Shown: positions 1 through 6,883 of the stretch, in pieces
Layout of the letters: each line of letters opens with the position of its first letter
Position numbering within the stretch: position 1 is the stretch's first letter
DNA from: an uncultured Candidatus Saccharibacteria bacterium
Lineage (GTDB): Bacteria > Patescibacteriota > Saccharimonadia > Saccharimonadales > Saccharimonadaceae
Assembly (NCBI GenBank): GCA_938036915.1
Contig: CALHVV010000043.1
Span: 1-27,108, forward strand
DNA: 27,108 nt
Direction: 5' to 3'
The notes under the pieces: model-generated
What the model saw: the letters and a program-made list of their open reading frames with translations, nothing else
Database searches by the model: none
What the model was told of the DNA's origin: nothing
Program-made: the position numbers and the translations under genes

Positions 1-583
1 CGGCAAGATAATCGAGCGCCTCTGGTGTGACATGCTCTGTCTTACCCAAGGTAGTGATGGCGCGCTGGAGAATAGCGTGAATTTCGTCCTTGCTTAGTGG
101 CTGCAAGACGAGTACGCGCATCCGGCTCAGTAGTGGTGTAATAACCTCAAAGCTTGGATTCTCAGTCGTTGCACCGATCAACGTAATCAGCCCCGACTCG
201 ACATGAGGCAAAAAGGCGTCTTGTTGCGCCTTATTAAAGCGGTGGATTTCATCAACAAAGAGTATGGTACGCAGGCCAAGATTCCAATTTTGCCGGGCAT
301 GCTGGATGACTCGCTCGACGTCCTTCTTGCCACTGGTAACGGCACTGAGCTCAATAAACTCGGCCTCCACCTCGCGAGCAATAATCCGCGCCAGCGTCGT
401 CTTGCCTGTACCCGGTGGCCCCCAAAAGATGAGGCTCACGGGCTGCTTCTTCGTGACAATTTGGCGCAAAATCTCGGCATCGCCCAGTAAGTGTGTCTGG
501 CCTATCACAGCATCAAGCGACTGTGGGCGCAGCCGCTCGGCCAGCGGTTGGCGTGATGACGATGACGAATCTGGCTCTGGCAT
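1..583 (-). CDS. rarA: Replication-associated recombination protein A (RarA/MgsA family AAA+ ATPase), C-terminus outside window
   Basis: AAA+ ATPase related to the clamp loader and RuvB, acting at stalled replication forks in the cytoplasm. The first 194 residues are visible; the family is usually about 430 residues, so the clamp-like C-terminal half lies off the left edge. Seen: Walker A GPPGTGKT at residues 55-62, Walker B ILFVDEIHRF at 107-116, sensor 1 GATTENPSF at 137-145, and the TPLLSR segment at 149-154 that carries the arginine-finger region in this family. The frame stays open to base 1. I chose the ATG at 583 because the conserved RLRPQSLDAVIGQTHLLG segment follows it closely and a TATACT box sits 10 nt upstream, giving a nearly leaderless message. 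It is divergent from the SPFH gene. Family assignment is firm. Confidence 0.93.
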   Translation of the reverse strand, partial: MPEPDSSSSSRQPLAERLRPQSLDAVIGQTHLLGDAEILRQIVTKKQPVSLIFWGPPGTGKTTLARIIAREVEAEFIELSAVTSGKKDVERVIQHARQNWNLGLRTILFVDEIHRFNKAQQDAFLPHVESGLITLIGATTENPSFEVITPLLSRMRVLVLQPLSKDEIHAILQRAITTLGKTEHVTPEALDYLA

Positions 584-593
584 AGCTACGTCT

Positions 594-599
594 AGTATA
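594..599 (-). promoter_or_regulatory. -10 box of rarA (TATACT on minus strand)
   Basis: TATACT on the minus strand ends 10 nt before the rarA ATG. With a usual 6-8 nt from -10 to the start of transcription, the leader would be only a few nucleotides. No Shine-Dalgarno sequence is seen. Confidence 0.55.
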
Positions 600-717
600 C
601 CGGAAATAGGCTGGTGCGTCGAAGGGCTGTCGGTTTCGGTACTCGAACTATAGCTGATTTCCTAGTTACCTATTGCGAGGTAGCAAGACGACCCCATCTC
701 GCTATTTTGCCACAATG

Positions 718-726
718 TGGTATGAT
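718..726 (+). promoter_or_regulatory. Extended -10 (TGG-TATGAT) of the SPFH gene
   Basis: TGGTATGAT is an extended -10. It is followed by about 24 nt of leader holding AAAGGAGG (746-753) before the ATG at 757. No clear -35 box is visible. Confidence 0.55.
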
Positions 727-756
727 AAAAGCAATAAGCTAGTCCAAAGGAGGAAT

Positions 757-1506
757 ATGGAATATATCATTATCGGCATCATCGTGGCGACGATTGTCTT
801 CATGCTGAGCGGGATTCGGGTGGTGAATCAATACCAGCGCGGTGTGGTGCTAACGCTTGGGCGCTTCTCAGGTCAGCGCGCGCCAGGCCTACGTGTAGTG
901 GTGCCAATCTTTCAGACGATTATGATGGTCGATGTTCGCTCGACGCCGATCGATGTGCCAAAGCAAGAAGTCATTACGAAAGATAACGTGACAGTTGGTG
1001 TGGACGCCGTGGTGTACTTTCGTGTCATTAATGCGCCAAAGGCCGTCCTCGAGACGACGAACTACATCTACGCTACCAGCCAGTTTGCTCAGGCAGCGCT
1101 GCGTGATGTGACGGGTAACATTGACATGGACGACCTGCTTGCCAAGCGAGAAGAGCTCAGCCAGCAGATCAAAGAGATTGTCGATGCTGAGACTGACAAG
1201 TGGGGGATTGACGTTGAGAACGTGAAGATTCAGAACATCGAGTTGCCAGGCGATATGAAGCGCGCTATGGCTAAGCAAGCCGAAGCCGAGCGTGAGCGCC
1301 GAGCCAACATCATCAATGCTGATGGTGAAAAAGCCGCCGCAGAGACCCTTGCAGAAGCCGCTCAGATTCTTGCTAACACCCCAGGGGCAATCAACCTGCG
1401 TACGCTCACGACACTCGAGCGCATTAGTGCCGAGCCAAGCCAGAAGACGATGATCCTCTTCCCAGCAGAATTGACAGAGGTACTACGAGGTATTAAGCGG
1501 TCATGA
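757..1506 (+). CDS. SPFH/band 7 domain protein (slipin/stomatin-like)
   Basis: Membrane-anchored scaffold protein of the stomatin/prohibitin superfamily, 249 residues. An N-terminal hydrophobic segment (about residues 2-19) is followed by the typical slipin start RVVNQYQRGVVLTLGRF, the band 7 core with DVPKQEVITKDNVTVGVDAVVYFRV, and a charged helical region rich in A/E/K (about 175-215, AKQAEAERERRANIINADGEK) that forms the coiled coil in the family. I chose ATG 757, not the upstream in-frame TTG at 673, because AAAGGAGG precedes it and the hydrophobic segment then starts at residue 2. The stop overlaps the next start as ATGA, so the two genes are translationally coupled. Slipins often pair with an NfeD-like protease; none is seen here and the partner is an aminopeptidase. 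The molecular role is unknown. Confidence 0.9.
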   Translation: MEYIIIGIIVATIVFMLSGIRVVNQYQRGVVLTLGRFSGQRAPGLRVVVPIFQTIMMVDVRSTPIDVPKQEVITKDNVTVGVDAVVYFRVINAPKAVLETTNYIYATSQFAQAALRDVTGNIDMDDLLAKREELSQQIKEIVDAETDKWGIDVENVKIQNIELPGDMKRAMAKQAEAERERRANIINADGEKAAAETLAEAAQILANTPGAINLRTLTTLERISAEPSQKTMILFPAELTEVLRGIKRS

Positions 1507-2690
1507 TCGACTTTCGTCAGAATCGAGCGCGTTGCATTGATGCGCTTGCGGGTGGGCTGGCAGTATTGACTGCGTATGACGAAGTGCAGGGCAGTGGCGA
1601 TGAGCCAGCGCCGTTTCAGCAGGAGTCGAACTTTTGGTGGCTCAGTGGAATTGAGCGACCAGGTTGGAAATTGATTATCGATGGACGACGGAGCCGCACA
1701 ACACTCGTGCGGCCTCATCTCGATGCGGTGCAGCAGACTTTCGTTGGTGAGCTCAGTAGTGAGGAGGCCAAGCGGATCAGTGGTGCTGATGCAGTGATTG
1801 ACGCTCACGATTTTGAGGCAGAGCTGCGCCAGCTTGCCAAGCGCCATACGGTTGTATACGAAGTAAACGACCGCACCGACTACGGTTTTATGCTCAATCC
1901 CGCCTCGCGCGACCTGAGCAAAGTGCTACAGCGGATCTTTCCTTCAGTACAATCGTGTCTCCGTCAGCTGCGTGAACTGCGGGCTATCAAGCAGCCGGAG
2001 GAGATTGCTGCGCTGCGCCAGGCAATTGCGCTGACTATCGAGGCCTTTGAGGTAGCTAAGCAGCGTTTGCCAGACTGCCAGCATGAGTATGAGTGCGAGG
2101 CGGAGTTTGACTACCTATTCCGGCACCACAATGCTCGCCATGCGTATAGCCCAATTGTTGCTGGTGGTGCTAACGCCTGCACTTTGCACTATAGCCATAA
2201 TGCGGGGCCGCTTGCTGCTGAGAATATGGTGCTGATCGATGTCGGAGCGCGGGTCAATGGATACTGTGCGGATATCACCCGCACCTATGGCATTGAGCCG
2301 ACGCAGCGCCAGCAGGATGTCCACGCTGCGGTGGTGCAAGCGCAGCAACACATCATAGAGCTGCTCGAGCCAAAACTCCCCGTGGCTGACTATATCCAGC
2401 AGAGCGACGACATTATGCGCGACGCCTTACAGCAGCTTGGCCTTCTACGTGATCGCCACGATCAAGCTACCTTCCGGCGTTACTATCCGCATGCCACCAG
2501 CCACGGGCTTGGCGTCGATACACACGACAGCCTGGGCGCGCCGCGGGTACTGCGCGCTGGTATGGTGCTTACCGTCGAGCCAGGAATTTACATCCCAGAA
2601 GAGGGCATTGGTGTCCGAATTGAAGATGACATTCTCATTACGCCGAGCGGCCACGATAATCTCAGCGCCAGCTTATCGACAAAATGGTAA
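1503..2690 (+). CDS. pepP: Xaa-Pro aminopeptidase (M24B metallopeptidase, PepP-like)
   Basis: Cytoplasmic dinuclear-metal peptidase that removes an N-terminal residue before proline, 395 residues. The N-terminal AMP_N domain is recognisable (QESNFWWLSGIERPGW, 40-54). The creatinase/pita-bread domain has all five metal ligands: D246 and D257 (IDVGARVNGYCADITRTY), H334 (HATSHGLGVDTHD), E359 (VEPGIYI) and E374 (RIEDD). H229 of TLHYSHN fits the conserved substrate-side histidine. Length is close to other PepP proteins (about 400-440). The start overlaps the SPFH stop by 4 nt (ATGA) and has no SD of its own, as expected for translational coupling. In an organism depending on scavenged peptides it would serve peptide breakdown; that role is inferred. 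Confidence 0.92.
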   Translation: MIDFRQNRARCIDALAGGLAVLTAYDEVQGSGDEPAPFQQESNFWWLSGIERPGWKLIIDGRRSRTTLVRPHLDAVQQTFVGELSSEEAKRISGADAVIDAHDFEAELRQLAKRHTVVYEVNDRTDYGFMLNPASRDLSKVLQRIFPSVQSCLRQLRELRAIKQPEEIAALRQAIALTIEAFEVAKQRLPDCQHEYECEAEFDYLFRHHNARHAYSPIVAGGANACTLHYSHNAGPLAAENMVLIDVGARVNGYCADITRTYGIEPTQRQQDVHAAVVQAQQHIIELLEPKLPVADYIQQSDDIMRDALQQLGLLRDRHDQATFRRYYPHATSHGLGVDTHDSLGAPRVLRAGMVLTVEPGIYIPEEGIGVRIEDDILITPSGHDNLSASLSTKW

Positions 2691-2698
2691 AAAACCGC

Positions 2699-2704
2699 TA
2701 TACT
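2699..2704 (+). promoter_or_regulatory. -10 box (TATACT), leaderless start of the holin-like gene
   Basis: TATACT is followed by AGAGCAA and then the ATG at 2712, leaving 7 nt between box and start codon. Transcription should begin at or next to the A of ATG. Confidence 0.6.
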
Positions 2705-2711
2705 AGAGCAA

Positions 2712-3113
2712 ATGAAACGACAATTTTTTGCCTTTATTATCCGCTGGGTGCTAAATTCACTTGGGCTGTGGATTGCCGTACGTATCTTTGGTACAGGCTA
2801 TATCGGTGTCCAACCCGATATGAGTATTGCAGTGTTTTTACTGGCTGGACTCATCTTCTCAGTCGTCAATGCAGTCTTTAAGCCGATTGCCATCATCCTA
2901 TCGCTTCCCGCTATTCTCGTCACGCTCGGTCTCTTTACCATCGTTGTCAACGGCTTTATGGTTTATATTTCGTTGATACTAGCGCCAGGCCTCAAGATGA
3001 CGTTTCTTCACTCCATCTTGACAGGCCTGATCATGAGTCTGGTAAACTATATAGTAAGCAGCGCGCTCGAGCTAAATTATGGGCGCACGCAGGAGGAACA
3101 ACATGAATCTTGA
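2712..3113 (+). CDS. Holin-4 superfamily (Phage_holin_4_2/YvlD-like) membrane protein
   Basis: Small integral membrane protein, 133 residues, with four hydrophobic segments near 7-24, 38-55, 62-90 and 98-118. The sequence NAVFKPIAIILSLPAILVTL followed by GLFTIVVNGFMVY is the hallmark of the family Pfam calls phage holin 4_2 (mycobacterial holin superfamily IV), whose chromosomal members (YvlD type) are widespread in bacteria and are not proven holins. No phage genes are nearby, so a resident membrane protein is more likely than a lysis protein. The stop overlaps the start of secG by 11 nt, so the two are cotranscribed. The first ATG after the TATACT box was taken as start. Function unknown. 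Confidence 0.8.
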   Translation: MKRQFFAFIIRWVLNSLGLWIAVRIFGTGYIGVQPDMSIAVFLLAGLIFSVVNAVFKPIAIILSLPAILVTLGLFTIVVNGFMVYISLILAPGLKMTFLHSILTGLIMSLVNYIVSSALELNYGRTQEEQHES

Positions 3114-3336
3114 TAGTATTCTACAAACAATAATGATTGGCTCGGCCATCTTGATGGTCCTGGCTATTTTGCTTCAGCAGCGCGGGGCGACGCTTGGTGC
3201 AGGCTTTGGTGCCTCGGGTGAGCTCTATACCACGCGGCGCGGCCTAGACAAGAACCTCTTTGAGGCGACGATCTTCTTGGCTGTTACCTTTGTTGGGTCT
3301 ATTTTGGCGGCACTCTTGTTGCCGTCTGCGGGGTAG
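3103..3336 (+). CDS. secG: Preprotein translocase subunit SecG
   Basis: Small accessory subunit of the SecYEG channel in the cytoplasmic membrane, 77 residues with two membrane helices (about 5-25 and 52-74). The loop matches the family: LLQQRGATLGAGFGASGELY followed by TTRRGLDKNLFEATI. The start is fixed by AGGAGG at 3091-3096, six nt before ATG 3103; an in-frame ATG at 3079 lies upstream of that SD and was discarded. The gene overlaps the holin-like gene and is followed after 3 nt by the solute-binding protein gene, forming one membrane/secretion transcript. Confidence 0.93.
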   Translation: MNLDSILQTIMIGSAILMVLAILLQQRGATLGAGFGASGELYTTRRGLDKNLFEATIFLAVTFVGSILAALLLPSAG

Positions 3337-3339
3337 GGC

Positions 3340-5191
3340 ATGGCGAATCGGCAGGAGAAGCACCTCCAGCGCCGTGAGACCTCGTCGGCAGTTGTATCCC
3401 AGGAGGATGAATCGCTGTGGGCAGCCAAAGCAGCGAAATCGGTGCCATCTCGCCGCAAGAAACCACGCCGCGACCTCAAGCAGCTCGAAGATAGCGCGAC
3501 GCGCCACGTTGGCAAGTTCTTTAGTAGTCGCTTCGAGAGTTTGCGCCGAGCCCGGCGGCGGGTTGTGCTGTGGCTTATCCTCATTGCAGTGATTTTGCTT
3601 GGTATTATTGCTCAGATCTTTATCCGCCGCGACGCGACGACGGCAACTGGTGGGACCGGCGGGACGTATATTGAGGGGGCGCTCGGCCCGATAGAGACGC
3701 TTAATCCACTCTTTGCGACCACTAGTGCTGAGCTTTCGGCCAGCCAACTCATGTTCTCATTACGACGCCAAAGGTTCGCTCCACACAGATGTTGCAACGA
3801 GTCTTGCCTATAACGAAGCGAGCAAAACCTACACCGCCCAATTGCGTGATGACGTCCGCTGGCACGATGGGCACAAGCTCACCGCCAAGGATGTTGTCTT
3901 CACGATCAACCTCATCAAGAACCCGGCGGTGCGCTCGCCCTTGCGCGTCAACTGGGTCGACGTCCAGGCCAAGGCGGTCAACGATACCACTGTGCAGTTC
4001 GTGCTGCCTGCTACGTATGCTGCCTTCCCTCATGCATTGACTTTCCCGATTTTGCCCGAGCATACGCTAGGCTCAGCAACGCCAAGCTCAATGCGCCAGG
4101 CGCCGTTTAATCACTCGCCAGTTGGTAGTGGACCGTTTAAGTTCCAGATTTTGCAATCGACCAACAATGCTCGCCGGCCAAAGACGGTACATGTTGTTGC
4201 CTTTGATGGCTATTATGGTGGCCGACCCAAGCTTGATCGCTTCGAGCTCCAAGCGTATAGCACGCAGCAAGATATTGTCTCGGCTTTGCAAGCTGGTGAG
4301 TTGAGTGGCGCAACCGACCTCTCCGTTGTGATGCGCAAAGATATTCCACGCAACCAATACACGACAACCACTGTACCAACCGACCGCGGGGTGTATTTGC
4401 TCATGAACAATACCAACCCCATCCTCAAAGATCGCGCGGTGCGTAAAGCCCTTCAACTAGGCACCAACACCGCTGCGATTCGCACCTCGCTAGGTGAGGG
4501 TGTGCAGCGCCTCGATGGGCCATTTATCCCCAGTCAGCTTGGCGGTATCAATACACCATCTGCAGATAAGCATGACAAAACAAAGGCTGCTGCGATGCTG
4601 GATGAAGCCGGCTGGAAGCTCACCGATGGCAGCAAAGTCCGCAGCAAAGATGGCCAAAAGCTGGAGATTATGATCACCACTACGAAGGGCGCAGAGTACG
4701 AAGCGGTCCTCGCCAAGGTAATGGAGCAGTGGCAGCAGCTTGGCGTCGCGGTGACGCAGCAAGTGATCGACCGCTCGGCAACGTCATCCACCTTTGTCCA
4801 AGGGACATTACAGGGACGAAGCTACGATGTTTTGCTCTATGAGCTGGCAATTGGTGCCGACCCCGATGTCTATGCCTATTGGCACTCATCTCAGACTGGC
4901 TACCAGGGCTATAACTTCGTCAATTACACGAGTCGCACCACAGATGCCGCGCTGGCCAGTGCCCGGACGCGTCTCGAACCCAAGTTGCGTGCTGCCAAGT
5001 ACAAAGCGTTTGCCGAGCAGTGGTACAGCGACGTGCCAGCGATTGGTCTCTATCGGTCGGCTAGTGTGTATGCGACAGGCCCTGGCGTCCAGGCTATCCA
5101 GCAGGGCGATACCCTTGTTTCCGGTGCGGACCGCTACGCAGACGTCCTCCGTTGGACAGTGACAACGCGAGATGTTTACAAAACCCCCTAA
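3340..5191 (+). pseudogene. ABC-type peptide/oligosaccharide substrate-binding protein (SBP family 5, DppA/OppA-like), interrupted by a frameshift
   Basis: Extracytoplasmic binding protein related to DppA/OppA. The first frame (3340 to about 3760) gives a basic cytoplasmic tail of about 74 residues, one membrane segment (about 75-95, VVLWLILIAVILLGIIAQIFI) and the start of the domain (EGALGPIETLNPLFATTSAELSASQLMFS). The second frame resumes at 3758-3763 with HYDAKGSLHTDVATSL and runs to 5191 with the canonical DDVRWHDGHKLTAKDVVFTI. The domain looks otherwise complete, about 616 residues if joined. The family motif here is normally F-S/T-x-L-x-x-Y-D; the text goes from FS directly to HYD, so two or three residues are missing, fitting a small deletion (for example 8 nt) rather than a single-base error. 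It is anchored by a transmembrane helix and has no lipobox. No permease or ATPase genes are adjacent. It could be a recent pseudogene or an assembly error. Confidence 0.85.
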
Positions 5192-5204
5192 CATGCGGTA
5201 TAAT
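5175..5204 (+). promoter_or_regulatory. Promoter of tRNA-Leu (TTTACA-N18-TATAAT)
   Basis: TTTACA (5175-5180), an 18 nt spacer and TATAAT (5199-5204) lie over the end of the solute-binding protein gene, about 20 nt before the mature tRNA-Leu 5' end. Confidence 0.7.
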
Positions 5205-5209
5205 CAACA

Positions 5210-5331
5210 GTGTCGCGAGATATGCGGACGTGGCGGAATTGGTAGACGCGTCAGCTTGAGGGGCTGGTGAGCATTGCGCTCGTGGAAGTTCAAGTCTTCT
5301 CGTCCGCACCAGATATGATGCCTCGCGACAC
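5210..5331 (+). repeat. Inverted repeat pairing the leader and trailer of pre-tRNA-Leu
   Basis: GTGTCGCGAG at 5210-5219 is exactly complementary to CTCGCGACAC at 5322-5331, and inner ATAT segments (5220-5223 and 5313-5316) can extend the pairing. The two arms flank the whole tRNA. Confidence 0.75.
5224..5311 (+). tRNA. tRNA-Leu(GAG)
   Basis: Class II tRNA with acceptor GCGGACG pairing CGTCCGC, anticodon loop TTGAGGG with anticodon GAG at 5258-5260 (reads CTC/CTT), a long variable arm (GTGAGC..GCTCGT region) and encoded CCA. A 10-nt inverted repeat (5210-5219 and 5322-5331) brackets the gene. Confidence 0.95.
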
Positions 5332-5336
5332 ATCAG

Positions 5337-5366
5337 CACCACCAAGATAGGTGGTGTTTTGCTTTT
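5337..5366 (+). terminator. Rho-independent terminator after tRNA-Leu
   Basis: CACCACC (5337-5343), loop AAGATA, GGTGGTG (5350-5356), then TTTTGCTTTT. Confidence 0.85.
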
Positions 5367-5657
5367 GTAAATAACAATAAGGGGAGATCTTGTATTAAGA
5401 TACTTGTATGAGCACCTTGCTTGGATGCTTTGACGCTTGCATTAACTGGACATTTCTCCAGATGAAGCGTAAGAGCCATAGAGTGCCTGAACCATAAAAG
5501 TGTGATAATTAATCGGCGAACTGCTTGTGTTTTGTAAAAGGGTGATGCATAATAAAGACAAGCTGGTACGCAAAAAGGGGTACCGTTGCGTCCAAACACA
5601 AACATCGTGCCAAAACAAACATTGTGCCCCAGGGTGGGCGCGTAGCAGCTACCGGCA
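5367..5657 (+). other. Gene-poor stretch between tRNA-Leu and tRNA-Ala; candidate promoter inside
   Basis: No convincing protein gene. A 29-codon ORF (ATG 5408, stop 5495-5497) has no ribosome binding site, and a 90-codon minus-strand frame runs through the terminator. A promoter-like pair TTGTGT (5525-5530)-N17-CATAAT (5548-5553) would start a transcript near 5560 that reaches the strong terminator at 5658-5687. Confidence 0.5.
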
Positions 5658-5687
5658 AATCACCTCTAGCCAAAGAGGTGATTTTTT
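5560..5687 (+). ncRNA. Candidate small RNA of about 130 nt, unrecognised family
   Basis: Delimited by the promoter-like pair ending at 5553 and a strong intrinsic terminator at 5658-5687 that has no gene in front of it. Inside are a stem ACGCAA/TTGCGT (5568-5573, 5586-5591), which competes with GGTAC/GTACC (5565-5569, 5580-5584), and two 16-nt direct repeats (5596-5611 and 5613-5628, 14 of 16 identical, ending CATCGTGCC and CATTGTGCC). Not recognisable as tmRNA, RNase P, SRP or 6S RNA. It may equally be remnant sequence. Confidence 0.4.
5658..5687 (+). terminator. Strong rho-independent terminator
   Basis: Ten-base stem AATCACCTCT (5658-5667) / AGAGGTGATT (5674-5683), six-base loop, followed by TTTT. 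It terminates whatever is transcribed from the stretch upstream and insulates the tRNA pair. Confidence 0.88.
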
Positions 5688-5702
5688 GCTATAGTCTATA
5701 GC
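5688..5702 (+). promoter_or_regulatory. Extended -10 of the tRNA-Ala/tRNA-Val pair inside a perfect palindrome
   Basis: TGC-TATAGT (5687-5695) is an extended -10. The same bases form GCTATAG-T-CTATAGC (5688-5702), 7-nt arms around a single T, just before tRNA-Ala at 5707. An operator role is possible but not shown. Confidence 0.5.
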
Positions 5703-5706
5703 AGAC

Positions 5707-5783
5707 GGGGCATTAGCTCATTTGGCTAGAGCGCTTCGCTGGCAGCGAAGAGGTGACCAGTTCGAATCTGGTATGCTCCACCA
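5707..5783 (+). tRNA. tRNA-Ala(GGC)
   Basis: Acceptor GGGGCAT pairs ATGCTCC with the G3-U70 wobble that marks alanine tRNAs. Anticodon loop CTGGCAG, anticodon GGC at 5741-5743, CCA encoded. One nucleotide separates it from the next tRNA. Confidence 0.95.
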
Positions 5784-5784
5784 T

Positions 5785-5861
5785 GGATCTTTAGCTCAGT
5801 TGGCTAGAGCGCACGATTCACATTCGTGAGGTCGCAGGTTCGAATCCTGCAAGATCCACCA
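5785..5861 (+). tRNA. tRNA-Val(CAC)
   Basis: Acceptor GGATCTT pairs AAGATCC; anticodon stem CACGA/TCGTG, loop TTCACAT with anticodon CAC at 5819-5821 (reads GTG); encoded CCA. Cotranscribed with tRNA-Ala(GGC). Confidence 0.95.
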
Positions 5862-5919
5862 TTTTGAGATTATTCCCTTCTGGTGTTGAGCCATAATCAG
5901 CATTAGTTAAGGCCTGAGG

Positions 5920-5950
5920 TAAGCGAGGATACATCTCGCTTATTTTTTTT
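5920..5950 (+). terminator. Rho-independent terminator after tRNA-Val
   Basis: TAAGCGAG (5920-5927), 7-nt loop, CTCGCTTA (5935-5942), then eight T (5943-5950). It lies 28 nt before the next gene's ATG, so it could also act as an attenuator for that gene. Confidence 0.88.
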
Positions 5951-5978
5951 ATTAATAATAACGAAGTAGGGAGCTATC

Positions 5979-6704
5979 ATGTCAAAACTATCAGATCTAT
6001 GGGAGAATGATCCAAATGTAACACCAGATTCTCAATGGTGGAATCACTTAGTGGATCAGTCGCTCACGGTAGCGACAAACGACGCATATCATCGATGTGT
6101 CGTTGAATTAAACGATGCTTTTGTCTATTCGGCAATAGCCGCCGAAGAGCAGAGAGTAGGATATCGGTTAGCAGCCCCTCATTATTTTGAGGCACTTATT
6201 CATGCAGAGATGATGACTGAAGCGTTTGAGAAAGTAGCCCCCAATCACATTCCTAGAAACCCTAAATCCTTCGACTACGAATCACTTCGTGATGCTATAA
6301 AAAACGTCACGACGGCACTCGAGTCTAGAATCGAGTCGCAATTTGCTCAAGACAAAATCTGCAAGAACATGGATTACCTGTTTAGCGATTGGCTAGTCAA
6401 GTTAACTGATAACGTCTCGAAGTATTCAGCCGCCTGGTTTGATGAGGATTACGAATGGGAGCACCATGATAACTATGCAACAAGCTTCGACGAGGGGCAA
6501 AGCGTTCTCGCATTCCTCGCAAGGTCCATAGAACGTGGTGCTATCCGCGACAAAGACTTCATCAGTAAAATCTCAACATATAACGACAGAATGTCTGAAT
6601 TCGAAGAACGTCTCCGCCCACTCTTGCCAAAATTACGGGATCTTGAATTCGATAGTTTTCAACAAGACAACTTGGCTCCGGAGTGGCGGTGGTGGAGGCA
6701 CTAG
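5979..6704 (+). CDS. Uncharacterised soluble protein between tRNA genes, 241 residues
   Basis: I do not recognise this protein. It is acidic, has no signal peptide or membrane segment, and reads as mostly alpha-helical, with many Trp residues at the ends (SQWWNHL near residue 20, EWRWWRH at the C-terminus) and an acidic aromatic patch (AWFDEDYEWEHHDNY, about 153-167). AGGGAG precedes the ATG by about 5 nt, so it has a plausible ribosome binding site. Two sampled 60-nt lines are 42-45 percent GC, against 52 and 65 percent in sampled lines of the neighbouring MurF-like gene, and it sits between tRNA-Val and a convergent tRNA-Ala, a common site for acquired genes. No integrase or repeats are visible. 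An acquired cargo gene is an inference from composition and position. Its expression depends on a promoter very close to or upstream of the terminator at 5920-5950. Confidence 0.75.
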   Translation: MSKLSDLWENDPNVTPDSQWWNHLVDQSLTVATNDAYHRCVVELNDAFVYSAIAAEEQRVGYRLAAPHYFEALIHAEMMTEAFEKVAPNHIPRNPKSFDYESLRDAIKNVTTALESRIESQFAQDKICKNMDYLFSDWLVKLTDNVSKYSAAWFDEDYEWEHHDNYATSFDEGQSVLAFLARSIERGAIRDKDFISKISTYNDRMSEFEERLRPLLPKLRDLEFDSFQQDNLAPEWRWWRH

Positions 6705-6734
6705 ATATTACCAGCTCTCAGCTATATCGTCATT

Positions 6735-6769
6735 ACAAAAAATAGCGACGGGAATATTGCTCGTCGCTA
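6735..6769 (-). terminator. Rho-independent terminator of tRNA-Ala(CGC)
   Basis: On the minus strand TAGCGACG (6769-6762) pairs with CGTCGCTA (6750-6743), followed by a T-rich run (complement of 6735-6742). It lies just past the tRNA 3' end and also faces the end of the upstream plus-strand gene. Confidence 0.82.
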
Positions 6770-6779
6770 TAATAACACC

Positions 6780-6855
6780 TGGTGGAGATAGAGGGATTCA
6801 AACCCTCGACCTCAGCAATGCGAATGCTGCGCTCTATCAACTGAGCTATATCCCC
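6780..6855 (-). tRNA. tRNA-Ala(CGC)
   Basis: On the minus strand acceptor GGGGATA pairs TATCTCC with G3-U70, the alanine identity pair. Anticodon stem CAGCA/TGCTG, loop TTCGCAT with anticodon CGC (complement of 6820-6822, reads GCG), encoded CCA. A TTGAAT box on the minus strand (complement of 6868-6873) is a possible -10. Confidence 0.95.
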
Positions 6856-6883
6856 ACGACTCCCTCTATTCAAGCACAAACGA

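Noticed and set aside
673..756. N-terminal extension of the SPFH protein from a TTG start
   Set aside because: Would begin upstream of the extended -10 at 718-726; AAAGGAGG precedes the ATG at 757.
2712..3113. Prophage lysis gene (holin)
   Set aside because: The family includes many chromosomal YvlD-like proteins; it overlaps secG and no phage genes are near.
3751..3763. Programmed ribosomal frameshift in the solute-binding protein gene
   Set aside because: No slippery heptamer or downstream structure is evident, and residues of the conserved motif are missing, which a programmed shift would not explain.
5333..5605. 90-residue minus-strand ORF between tRNA-Leu and tRNA-Ala
   Set aside because: Runs through the tRNA-Leu terminator, lacks an SD and has no coherent protein character.
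5596..5628. CRISPR-like array
   Set aside because: Only two imperfect 16-nt repeats in tandem, no spacers of constant length and no cas genes.
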